From Sabethes cyaneus (lineage: Eukaryota; Arthropoda; Insecta; Diptera; Culicidae): a stretch of 64,000 nucleotides of DNA. The notes beneath the pieces were generated by a model. That model was not told the DNA's origin and did no database searches. It was given only the letters and a program-made list of their open reading frames with translations. Shown in pieces: positions 36,059 to 46,777 of this stretch. The stretch lies in contig NC_071354.1 of assembly GCF_943734655.1 (NCBI RefSeq), positions 38,155,347 to 38,219,346 of the forward strand. Reading direction: 5' to 3'. Position 1 is the stretch's first letter. Each line of letters begins with the position of its first letter. The position numbers and the translations under genes are program-made.

Positions 36059-36270
36059 GCAAAGCAAAGCCTAGGTGCTACATTTCGTTATCGAAACTTG
36101 ACCTTCTGTTTTATTCGACAGACTTCGCAGTCAGCTGTTAGAGTACAGGACAATTGCAGGGCCAGTTGCTACCATCCTATTGAGTCTAACAGCCTCTCCC
36201 AGCCGAGATTCGAACATACGACGACTGGCTTATTAGGCCAGTGTCATACCTTGAAGCCAACTGGGAGGAC
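36059..36270 (-). mobile_element. tRNA-derived SINE with 14 bp target duplication
   Basis: On the minus strand a B-box-like GTTCGAATCTC follows a tRNA-like start (CCCAGTTGGCTTCAAGGTA), and the tail ends in GCTTTGC repeats after GGTCAAGTTTCGATAACG. AGCAATTGAGTAAA is duplicated at 36045-36058 and 36271-36284, as in LINE-driven insertion. Related but shorter copies lie at 45160-45313 and 49610-49735. Confidence 0.85.
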
Positions 36271-36487
36271 AGCAATTGAGTAAAAAATGCATAATTTTTC
36301 AAGAGCGGTGTCTTCGGAGAAGTTTAATAATAAAATATAGCGTATCTTTCTGTACTATTAGGGTGACCGTAAATTCACCTATTAAGGTGATACAAACTGA
36401 TGTTTTTTTAAATAATTTAAAAATTTGTTTTCTCCAATCAGTTGCAGAACATAGTAAAATAAGCAAGTTTGCTGAATATAGTAAGTA

Positions 36488-36921
36488 CAGTTGGATTTCG
36501 AATTTGGCATGCCTCGATTTTGGCAACAAAAGTATCCGTTTTTGGCAACACAAGATATTTTTCTTCTAAAAATATGCTTAAATATCAATCAGTTTCCGCA
36601 TACATGCTTTAAATGACGAAAAAATGATGCCCTGAGTATGTTCATGAAAAAAAGTTAAGTGATTTCGAACAATAATATTTTTATTGCCGTAGGACTACGT
36701 CTTACCGCAGGGTGTCAATAACTTATTTGCACCGGACGGATAGCTTTTGTCGGGCGTTTTAAACATAAAATGGTTGTAATCGTTGATTAATGATATTTAG
36801 TCAACTTCTAAAGCATTTACATTAAATTTTTTCATATCGAAAAAGGGTCTCGATTTTAGCACGGTTTCGATTTTGGCAACATAGGCGACACGCGTTTGTT
36901 GCCAAATTCGAAATCCTACTG
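36488..36921. mobile_element. CAGT-type MITE, copy B (pogo-like)
   Basis: Ends CAGTTGGATTTCGAATTTGG and, from the right, CAGTAGGATTTCGAATTTGG, with TA on both sides (36486-36487, 36922-36923). Non-coding. Copy A is at 34205-34625. Confidence 0.85.
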
Positions 36922-37358
36922 TATCTTTTACCGGTTGCAAAATATAATGATAATAAAGAACACTTAACGACAAGGTCGTCAGAGTACATTTATGGCAGTC
37001 AGTATGGCACCGCATATCACCCTTCCCTTCCCTTCTTCAGTGTACCAACATGCTCCCATTGACTCGGCATACTATCACAAAAAAATAAAATCAGTTCAAC
37101 TAACCTGCTAGCCGTAATAAGATCTTGCAACTCAAAGCACTAAACATTGCATTCTTTAGGTTCTATTACTTTTTGGGACATAAATCACACTAAATATTAA
37201 GATTTCTGCCCAATTAAAATTCATCGCTATATTTTCACTTTTTCGCCGTTGATTTTTCATTAAATATTTTCGGCTGTTCCATTCGTCATATCACTCGCGA
37301 AACTTTACTTGAGGCACAGAAAACTTTAATTTGCCTCCTGAATAGTTATTTAGTAATA

Positions 37359-39204
37359 CCGTTCTGATTCAAACTTCGAACACTTAAGCTAAACTGAAAC
37401 TTTCTTCAAAGAAAAATGTTCGAAAACATCTTTATTCTACTCCCATAAATGGTTTAATAGCATGACAATTTGATTATCTTCATGTTAAAATTTTGAAAAT
37501 GAGGATAAAATGTTAATTTACATTGAAAAACACTAAAACACTGCTGTTCGGTTTTGATTCAAACTTGGAACACTTTCATGGTTGACATTCAAAGCTCGAA
37601 TATTTCAGTCTCAGACATCTAGCAATTTTATTACTTTGAAAAGTATTAATGTTTTTAGTGTCGTTTTACCTAAATAAGTGAATTTTCATCCTTTTTCTAA
37701 ACACTGTCTTTTTAAATCCACCTAACAATATGATTTAAGTTTTTCACACAATAATTAGTTTCAATCCGTACTACTGGAGTCAATCTGGGTATAACCGACA
37801 CTGTGGGTAAAACCGACACCCCTCGATTTGTTATGTTATAAGCTGTTTTTTGCAAATCGTCTAATGAATTCTGTTTACACTTGTTATTTCTTACGTTTCG
37901 AGTCATTTTAACATCGCCAAACAGCAAAACAAGACCAGTAAGCAGTGAAGAAACAGTCCTTGTAAAATTTCGCAAGTGGAATTTAAGAGTTTTAGTAGGA
38001 AAAATTTGTCTTTAGTCTACTTTGTAAAAATACAGGCGATTTTTTCGTTCATTGCTACTCTAAACCATTGTTCTGAAAATTTGAGTCAATTCGGGGTAAA
38101 ATCGACACTTTAAGTCAGGACAAAGCCGACACAGGCTTTGTGCTTCTAGATAGTATGTGTTTTAAGTTTAATGCGTTTATTTTTATGTTTTGGTATAAAA
38201 CTGAGAGTATGGGCCGAAAAACAAAAGAAAAATGTCAAAATTTGAATTTGGTTTTGACCATTGAATTAAAAAAGACGAACTCAAGGATAAATAAAAAATC
38301 TGAGGGGGAGGAGGGGAGGGGGTTGATTCTTCCTCGCTGTCGCTAGGTATACTATAGGCCCCTTTCCTGAGAATCATAATTTTTCAAAGAAAAGAATTCA
38401 CCTGATATTTATAAGGTGTCGGTTTTACCCTGACAGAGTGTCGAGTTTATCCGCACTGCTGTTTAATGCGGCTGAAGATACAGAGTTTTCTTTTTCATTA
38501 TATATCAAAAACATTCAAAATATGTATCAAACAGACCTCGTGGAATGAAGCATTTAGAGTTGAACTATGATAATGGGAAGTTTGTTGGTCAATAATTGAC
38601 GTACAGATATGGAATTTCTGTGAAAATTGTTAGGGTGTCGGTTTTACCCACAGTTCCCCTACCACATCTGAAGAAAGTTAACTTTGAATAGCTTTACAAT
38701 GCACATAATTCATTTTCCTGAAGGAAAATCCGGAAAAACCTGATATTATTCGTGGGTGTTCGAAGTTTAAATCACACCTCAAAACGTGATTCAAACTTCT
38801 AACACTTTTTATTTATCTAATATCTTTGAAATAATGCATGAAATATTGTATTTTAACTATGCTTAAGTACATATATATCTTGCACTTACCTAATAATTGC
38901 GAAGTGGAAAGGTAAATGTTCTAAAATTGGTAAAATAATGCAAACGAAAAAACAGCTACTTTTGCACGAAACGCTAAGAGTATGCGAACGAAGTTAAAAT
39001 CTGAGTTCTTACTTTTTTCCGGCGCCTGCTGATTTCTTACAAGGAGTCCTACAGTTCAATGTCATAGCTCACCGGATAGAGGACATTCTAACGAACACGG
39101 TGGTGTACAATAAGCATAATATGTTATCATATTAGCGATACTAACGAGCATTTTATTCTGAAGTGTTCGAAGTTTGAGACTGTTCTAAGTTTGAATCAGA
39201 ACGG
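37359..39204. mobile_element. TA-flanked phrase element TTCGAAGTTTGAATCA, copy 1
   Basis: Ends CCGTTCTGATTCAAACTT and its reverse complement AAGTTTGAATCAGAACGG, flanked by TA (37357-37358, 39205-39206). The phrase TTCGAAGTTTGAATC recurs at several interior points. A further element is inserted at 37774-38659. Copy 2 is at 59343-60321 in the opposite orientation. Confidence 0.85.
37774..38659. mobile_element. TA-flanked phrase element GGGTAAAACCGACAC
   Basis: GGGTATAACCGACACTGTGG near the left end and, reverse-complemented, GTGGGTAAAACCGACACCC at the right. TA on both sides (37772-37773, 38660-38661). The phrase recurs at about 38091-38130 and 38418-38455. The reading TGTCGGTTTTACCC is the unit. 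Non-coding. Confidence 0.78.
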
Positions 39205-39208
39205 TATA

Positions 39209-40249
39209 CCATGCTGCATCAATATCCGGACACTTAAGCAGGTCATATTTTTAATATGCTCCGCAAACAATAATTTCGCCACATTCTAGTAATTGGTTTG
39301 TACTATAATCAAATATAAAGCTTAAATTTGCAATAACACATCAATTTTACAATAAAAACTCACTAAATACATATAAATAAGAAAAATAAACAGGCTTGTC
39401 TTGTTCATAAATCTTGACACCTCACATCTCAGTGAATCAATATCCGGACACTTTTGAATCGTTTTCCGGACAGGCAAAACTTTCTCATATTTTGTCTGAG
39501 AAATGTAGGCCTATAAGTAAACAACTTATCACTTGTTACATGTAGTATTAAACAATCATCTCACTGGACATTTTTTTAATTTTAATTGCACTTTTGTGTC
39601 ATTAACGGTACGATTCTAGTCAAATACGACACTGACTCACTTACCTAACCAGAGAATGAACATTCTACATTAAATGCCTTAAAGTATTTTGGATTTTCAA
39701 ATATTTTGCCGGTTCCATGGATCGAGGCTCCTTCTTCCACACCTTCTGCCTGGTTCAACGTGTCATTTCGCATTTTCTAAGAAAAACATTAGGCAGTTAC
39801 CATTAATAGTCAAACATGTCCGGATATAAAAACATGGTTTTGAATCCGGACAGCGTAATTATTTACAAAAATACACCTTATTTCATCACTTTAATGAATG
39901 ACAACGTCTGAATTAATTAAAATTTACTTTTTTTGTCAATGCTAAGTTAAAAAATTGGTTTCTTTGAATAATAAGTTCCCAAAACCTTAAATCGCGAAAG
40001 CACTCCTTTTTAGTAATCTAAAAAACTCGCAGAAAAATAACACTGTTTGACACCAACGTTACGTTTGGATTTATTTAAGTTATTTCGCTCAGCCTACTTA
40101 ACCACCGATTATGTTTAAACGATCTTAGATATATTTGCAAAGTAAACCACAAAGCTACACCTCATAAATTGGATATATTATTACTTAATAAGGATAAATT
40201 AGTGAAGGTGTCCGGATATTGGTACCGTCCGGATTTTGATGCAGCATGG
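39209..40249. mobile_element. TA-flanked phrase element AATATCCGGACAC
   Basis: Ends CCATGCTGCATCAATATCCG and, from the right, CCATGCTGCATCAAAATCCG, with TA (or TATA) on both sides. The phrase ATCCGGACA recurs at about 39431-39470, 39820-39852 and 40208-40235. It abuts the preceding phrase element exactly, so it used the same TATA target. Copy 2 of the host element lacks it. Confidence 0.83.
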
Positions 40250-40368
40250 TATAATGATTTTGCCGAAACTGTTCCCTTGAATTGATAGGAAAAACTTCAC
40301 TTCGTTTCAATTGCAATTCCGAATCCGCGACCGTCGTTGTTGTACGTTGCCAAGAGAGAACGTTTATA

Positions 40369-40586
40369 GGGTAGACGCACCATTAGTGGTGGTAGTACCA
40401 GTAGTGGTGGAAACTTGAATTATTCCATTATTTTTGCATATTTTGGTACAAGTTTGGTAAGTATCGAACTACCAGTAACAGTATTATTTGATAAGTATCC
40501 AACTTGTACCAAAATCTGCAAAAATAATGGAATAATTCGAGTTTCCACCACTACTGGTACTACCACCACTAATGGTGCGTTTACCC
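40369..40586. mobile_element. 218 bp fold-back MITE, TA-flanked
   Basis: The two halves are near-perfect inverted repeats (GGGTAGACGCACCATTAGTG at the left), with arms of about 90 bp. TA at 40367-40368 and 40587-40588. Phrases AGTGGTGGTAGTACCAG repeat. Absent from copy 2 of the host element. Confidence 0.87.
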
Positions 40587-40672
40587 TATGGAGTGATGTC
40601 GATGTAAACATTTGAGCATGAAATTAACCAATTATTTTCGCTATTAAATTAAAGGTCGTACAATGTCGATAA

Positions 40673-41950
40673 TCTATACATATAAAAATGAATTTCTCTC
40701 TGTCTGTCTGTCTGTCCGTATGTTCCTTATAGAATCGAAAACTTCTGAACCGATCGCCGTGAAAATTTGCATGTAGGGGTTTTTGAGGCGAGGGAAGGTT
40801 CTTAGGATGGTTAGAGACGCCTCCCCCCACTAAGAGGGGGGGCTCCCATGCAAATGCAACACAAATTTATGCATAACTCGAGAAAAAATCTAGCAAATCG
40901 AACAATATTTGACATGTGGGTGTTTTTGGAGACAAGTATTTTTTCTATGGTGAAGTGAGACTTTACCTCATTTTAGGAGGGGGGGCTCCTATACAACTGA
41001 AATACAAATTTCCTCATAACTCGAGAACTAAAGAATCAAATGGAACCATATTTGGGCATGTGGGTGTTTTTGGAGGCATGAATTTTTTCTATGATGAATT
41101 AGGACCCCTTACCTTTTTAGGAGGGGGGGGGGGGGTCTCCCATACCAATGAAACACAAATTTCATCATAACTCGAGAAGTAATCAAGTAAATAGAAACAA
41201 AGTCGGCATGTGGGGGGTTTTGGAGGCTGGAATTTTTTTAATGATGGTTTGAGACCCCTCACCCCTGCAGTAGGGCAATAAGGACTCTCATATAAATAAA
41301 ACAGAAGTTTTGCGTAATTCAAAAACTAATCGAACTCGAGGAATTTTAGACTCTTTCATAAAACATTAATCAATAACAAGACCACCAAAAACTATCAATA
41401 GTAACATTAGATAATTCAGCGCGAGACGGCCACAGGCCGCGAGTGTTGCCGGCGACCTGCCGTCGGAAGTGCCGGCCACTGCGAGGGGCAGCCACCCCTA
41501 TCTAGGTTAATTTATTTTCCTAGATCTACTGACCTCTATTACTTTCCTTCAGTTGGGTCACCCCTGCGAAATGGCGAAATGGTACTTTCTACGAAAAGAT
41601 TTTCCGTGAAATGGTACATCCCGCGTAAGGTTTTTCGCGAAATGGTATTTTGCGAAACTCTATATTTCGCGTTATGGTCAACTGAGAATTGGTGTTCCGC
41701 AAAATGGTATTCGGCGAAATGGTTTGTAATGATGGCGAATATTTAAGTGCTATCCGCTTTATTTTATCAGACTAAGCAATTGGGAGAGTTATTTTCTACT
41801 TTACTGTGAGGGAAATTTGTATATTAAAACACCCATGAACCTCCCAGAAACTTGCAAAACTCGAGATTGTGACAAAGGCTATCCGAGATTCACGATTTAC
41901 GTAAAACACAGTTTAATTTGTGGCAATACGAAGTTTGTCGGATCAGCTAG
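40673..41950 (+). mobile_element. Non-autonomous Helitron, copy 2
   Basis: Starts TC at 40673 after A and ends CTAG at 41947-41950 before T, with no target duplication. The interior matches copy 1 (3014-4865) in reverse: the GTCTGTCTGTC tract, three or four tandem units, the CACCCCTGCGAAATGG phrases and an end with CGAAGTTTGTCGGATCAG. The uninterrupted host sequence occurs at 60682/60683, proving the exact A/T junction. It has an extra GC-rich patch at about 41440-41500 that copy 1 lacks. Confidence 0.9.
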
Positions 41951-42190
41951 TATACTTATAAAATTCACTGATAATAAAATTCACCGTAAACAACATTTTA
42001 CGTGATAGAATTACTGTCGGGTCTAGTTCAAAAGCAAAAATAGATTCAATAGATTCGCGATTCTACGTTTCATAATTGTTCATAACAGATTATTACCTAC
42101 TACTAGCAACTCTATTATCAACAAAACGATAGTGGCAACAAGTATTAAAATCAGTAAAAAAGCAACTGGACTCTGATGACCTTCACCTTA

Positions 42191-43047
42191 AAAATCAATT
42201 ATGCTCAATAACTTTGTACACAATTTTTTTATTGCTTTCGAGTGTTTTACAAAGTTATTCAGTATGCTAAAATACACATTTTCTCACAAGTTATACAATA
42301 TATGGAAAAAAAAAATTCTTTGTCGTAAAACATTCAAGATCCATGATATTTTCATGGAAAGTGAAGTTTATGAACTTACATCGCATAATGTAGTTTGAGA
42401 AAAATTTGTTTGTTGTTTGTTGTTCCCAGATAGATTTTTCAGGCCAATTTCACAAAATTGGGTGACAGAAACTTTAAAAATAATTTGCAATGGCCTAAAT
42501 AAAAATAAATAAAATCGGTGCACAGAGAGTAGGACAGCCCTGTCATGGGATCAAACAATGGTATTTTAGTCAAAGATTACGTTAAAACTCTGTTTCTTAT
42601 GCCAACTGTTTTTCGTCTGTCATCATTTCGCCACCATCACCAAGCTTCAAATGATATTGTTGTTAGAAAAAAATTGCTCTATTGTTATTGTATCAACACT
42701 TTTTTTTATCAGACAGATACACAATTCTACGATGATCGATAGCAACAAATTGGCTTTCTAATCAGAAGCGTATATTTTACAAGCAATCGTTCTTATCAAG
42801 TGGTGTAGAATCGTAAATGTTTTCCACCTAAAAAAATTATACGTCTCTAATAGACTTCTCTATTTAGACAGACTTCCCAGAGGACTGTGAGGTAGCAGAG
42901 GGCCACTCCAGTTCGAATGCACTGCGACTAGTTTTTTAAGCCGGCAAAAGGGACGCTAAATAAGAGTTCTAAATAAGAAATTTCTTTCAATCACAATGAG
43001 AAACCAAATTGACCTTCGTTAACTAATCATTGAAATTACATCAGACA
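42191..43047. other. Intergenic DNA downstream of SPH gene 4
   Basis: No gene recognised. About 42438-42500 is a short relative of the TIR element at 20934-21585 (AATTTGCAATGGCCT). A decayed SINE may lie at 42865-42950. No canonical AATAAA for the minus-strand gene is visible in the first 90 bp. Confidence 0.4.
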
Positions 43048-43910
43048 CTATTGCATGGTGTGCGCCAGAACCCATCCTCGCTGGCTAGATACTCGTGTAA
43101 ACACATCCGGATGAGCACCTCCGCAGGACATCCCCCAGGACACGATACCGTGCAGTTCGCCACCGTAAACCAACGGAGAGCCTGCGTCACCCACACAGGC
43201 GCTTCGGCCCGCAGGATAAGTTGTACACATTACAACATCCGGAATCAGTTCATCGTTGAAGTGGTCTCTGCAGGACTCCAATGAAATTACTTGTGTCGTG
43301 AGATATTGCAGCCAATCCGGGAAGGCAGGACTGCCCAGCTACAAGAAAATGAAAAATTACCATACTTAGTAAATATTCACATTTGTATAGTTTACCGAAC
43401 GACGACCCCAGCCGGAAAGCACAGCTCCAATGGCCGTGTCTATGCGATAACTGGCCAACCGAAGAGCGAATGTATCGGCCGAGAGCATTATTGGCGTTCG
43501 CACTCGAACAACTGCCACATCATTTGCGAGATAGTTGAAGTTCGGATGAATGATGATCCTGTCAGCTTGATGATTAGTTCCACCTCGCATCAGACTCTGG
43601 CTGCCTGTCAGAACCAGTATTTCCGCCGGATCCTTTCCCGAAACACACTTAGCTCCCGTAATTACCCATCGATTGTTCAAAATAGCTCCGCCACAGAAAT
43701 GCATCCGCTGCTGGTCCCGTAACGATACCATGTAAGGGAACTGTCCATCGCCGGCATCTGTGCCTCCGGCGATACGCTCTTGCCATGTTGCTAGAATTTT
43801 TGTAAACAAAACATTATTCGAAGAATAAAGGATTAAACACAAAACTACATACGGCTCGCTGCGGCCACAGCTAGACACAAGCTCACCAGCAGGATACTGA
43901 TTCGATGCAT
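43048..43910 (-). CDS. Non-catalytic serine protease homologue (gene 4)
   Basis: Secreted SPH of 247 aa. Exons, in order, are 43910-43853 (58 nt), 43790-43396 and 43338-43048; the introns of 62 and 57 bp have GT..AG ends, phases 1 and 0. The signal peptide is residues 1-19, a six-residue propeptide ends at R25, and the mature chain begins IAGG. Catalytic His is Lys67 (TGAKC), Asp110 is kept, and catalytic Ser is Ala203 (GDAGSP). Position 226 is Asp. Cysteines and the Asp before the catalytic position remain, so the fold and activation switch may be intact, but hydrolysis is not expected. Likely a binding or cofactor protein; role unknown. It is inverted relative to genes 5 and 6. Confidence 0.9.
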
Positions 43911-43949
43911 TTCTAAAATCGTTCTACGGCGCGGGGCACCCGATGCCGG

Positions 43950-43957
43950 CTTTAAAA
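43950..43957 (-). promoter_or_regulatory. TATA-like TTTTAAAG of SPH gene 4
   Basis: TTTTAAAG on the minus strand, 40 bp before the ATG. TGATAA (43973-43968) and GAGATTATCTCT (about 44008-43995) lie upstream. The same order of GATTATCTCT, TGATAA, TTTTAAAG and CATCGG-TGC occurs before gene 6. Confidence 0.65.
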
Positions 43958-44009
43958 CCCGTTAGATTATCACCAGTGCCTGCCATATCGAGTAGAGATA
44001 ATCTCGTAG

Positions 44010-46100
44010 AGAGTGTAGAAGGTTCATACAATGATGTTGTTATTTTCTATGTGATTTGAAAATTTTTTCCGCTCGCCGAGGTGCTTTTACTTATATTTTT
44101 GATGTGGCTATTTCTTGATTCTTGCCAATATTTGTGCATTTTTCTGTTCACTTATTTTACAAAGGATCTCTGGATTTCTATCTACCACATACAACTGTCG
44201 TGTACAAAACATGAGCAAAATGTATTGCAATTTAAAGTTTTTCGTCTTACGCAGTAGGTAAAAAAAATGTAGTTAAATATAACATTTCGATTAGAAATAA
44301 AAATAAAACCAACAGTGGCTGTATCTGAATAACTATCGCAAGCCCGGCCCTTTCCCTTTCATGCCTTATTCCACCCTAATGACACGGTGAACCCCCGCTA
44401 ATATGAATGACACTTCGCTCAGATTGAGTGTGTTAATTTTTAATCTGAATGTTTAGTAATTGTATTCATCTTTAGATACCCACAAGTAACGCACCCAATG
44501 AATTTGTTGTTTTGATTTGACGAAAACAGGTTTTGAAAATGCATCAGATGTGCACGAATTCTCAACGTCTGCATTGTAGAAGATAGGACATTTACTAGGC
44601 AATTCAGTCTAAAACGTTTAATGTTGGGTACTGCAGAGAGATACGTTGCATACGGGCTATATTGCCAAAGCTGCTGGGCAAGAGGAAACGTATTAAGTTT
44701 TTGTTTTGCCTTTTTCAAATTTGTCCCGTCAACTGTGTATGACGCTAGATCACCTTTTAATGTAAACGCATTCAGATTACCGGGGTTCGAATTGAAAATG
44801 TTTAAATTAAAGAAGGTCATACCAGCGGAGATTCACGGTACAAAACTTTGTTTCACTACTTTTATCTACCATTTCCTTCGTCCATTGTTCGAATGTGCTC
44901 ATCGATTAAGATATGTAAACTGGATTATATTTAGGAGGGAACATCATGATAGTGCATTTCATGTGCTAGCATCATACTTATTCTTTTTGTTACTCTTTTT
45001 TTTATTTTTATAGTGGTTTTAACCCAAAAGGTCATTCACCACTTATTGTTACTCTTTTGTATTATACCACTTAGGACAACTTTCCACTGCTCTGCTATTA
45101 TCTAAAATTGAGATGTAAAAGCTTTGGGTTATAAATGTGTTTAAGACATGACCTTCTCTATCGGCAGATTTCTCAGCTGGTTATTAGCGTACAGGACAAT
45201 TACGGGGCAAGTACAAGGACTGACTCTATTAGCACCATCCAACCGAGATTCAAACATATGACGACTGGTTTGTTAGACCAGCATCGTATCTCGAATCTAA
45301 CTGGCCGGTTAAAATTCATATGCACTTTTTAAAATAAATATTACTAGTCATATAATTCATAATAATCCAAACCTAAATGCGTTATGATCTAAAAAACTTC
45401 GCTTTAATAAGATGATCGCTACGCTATAATAGGATTGCACAATATTCCAGTTTAAGAAAACAATAAAAGTCATTTGATAAGAAAACTGCAACACCAGCAC
45501 CCGTAATCTGTCTCCAACTTTAGCCTCAAGATAACCTCCAGTTATAATAGCACTTTTTTGCATCTTCTGACGTAATAGTACGTGTTACCACACATTATTG
45601 ATTATCATGTTTCTAAATTGATTTACACCGTTGAATAATGCGGTCGGCAAATTGACACCGAAACGATTCACATTAGGTACTCTTTCAATATTATATATTA
45701 CTCTACTATGCATGGTGCATCGGGGCAAGTGGGATGTAAATCTAGCGTTCTTAAGGTTTATGCACCTGCACTACAAAATTCTTCCAGCATTACTCTTGAA
45801 AAGTCAAATGTTTTTTTCACCATTAACTTTGTAGTGGTAGTGGCGCATTTATCATTAGTGGCGCTTTTAGTAATAAAATTTCCAAATTGGTCAAAAGATA
45901 GTGAAATCAGAATAAGTAATTGCATGCACATTATCACACGATCAGGCAACACAAAATCATGAATTTGCGTTGTGTTGTACTGTAAGAAGTTCGTAATATC
46001 ATGATTATAATTCATGGTGTACTTTCATAAAACATAAGCTAGAAACCGGAAATCATGAGTCATTTAGCGCATTTTGGAGATTAAATTTCTACCCGTGTTG
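44010..46100. other. Intergenic DNA with SINE debris
   Basis: No gene recognised. 45160-45313 is a SINE copy. 45715-45740 has GGGGCAAGTGGGATGTAAAT, a fragment of the phrase element at 30910-32506. The 126- and 130-codon overlapping frames at 44440-45013 have no known motif. Confidence 0.4.
45160..45313 (-). mobile_element. tRNA-derived SINE copy, diverged
   Basis: Matches the SINE at 36059-36270 through GTACAGGACAATTACGGGG, CCGAGATTCAAACATATGAC and GACTGGTTTGTTAGACCAGC. Same orientation; decayed and truncated. Confidence 0.7.
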
Positions 46101-46109
46101 TTTTGACGC

Positions 46110-46325
46110 TCGCTCACACCTTCAATATTGATGTTAAATAGCAGACGGCACTGTCCATCGTCCATCGAGCGTTTCGATAGAACTCGAGAGTGCTACTGAA
46201 ACATGCGCGTAGAACATCACTCGCTTCAGGATTAGTCTATCCTGATAATCGTTCTTGTGCACTGTCATAGCTTTTCGCGTTTACCTGTATCGTATGCTGC
46301 CTTGAAATCCACGTGTCCGCATGCG
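46110..46325 (-). mobile_element. LINE reverse-transcriptase fragment
   Basis: Plus-strand strings such as GTATCGTATGCTGCCTTGAA and ACTCGAGAGTG align with 47640-47890 of the larger copy. Decayed. Confidence 0.6.
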
Positions 46326-46777
46326 AAATCTGCTGACGTTTAAACGAAAATGAAATTTTTTATACCTGTTCGAAAAAACTGATTGCTGTGATTCAATTTG
46401 GTTGCGCTGTTATTCGCCCGTAGCAACCAGTTGCGTCCTGGAAACAATGATGGTTATACAGTGAGCAGGCGAATATGAATGTGCGAGATAGAGAAGAACA
46501 GAAACGATCATAACTGCGTCATCATATTTTTAGGTACGATCTGCGTAACATAAAGCAGTAAATTTTTGACACGCAATTCAATTCAGTTCAAGATGTTGAT
46601 CCAGAAACATGTAAATATAATTCAGTGTTAAAATATCAATCAAAAGAGTTTAAGACGAATAATGTTAGATTAAAACATGTGTTAAGAATAAAGTTGAGTT
46701 AGAAAGAGTTTCTGTTTTGTTAAAAATTGATTACAGTCCATTGGGTATAAAAAATAGTAAGACTAGGTCGAGCCCTT

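Larger units (their letters stand above)
36967..42187. mobile_element. TTA-flanked TIR element, copy 1, with four direct insertions
   Basis: Its 5' end has CGACAAGGTCGTCAGAGT and its 3' end, reverse-complemented, GGTGAAGGTCATCAGAGTCC. TTA flanks both (36964-36966, 42188-42190), fitting PIF/Harbinger-type insertion. The core is shared with 59151-60898. Insertions at 37359-39204, 39209-40249, 40369-40586 and 40673-41950 account for the size difference: without them the core is about 830 bp, against about 770 bp in copy 2. No transposase seen. Confidence 0.83.

Noticed and set aside
44440..45013. Overlapping 126- and 130-codon frames on opposite strands
   Set aside because: Mutual shadows without motif.
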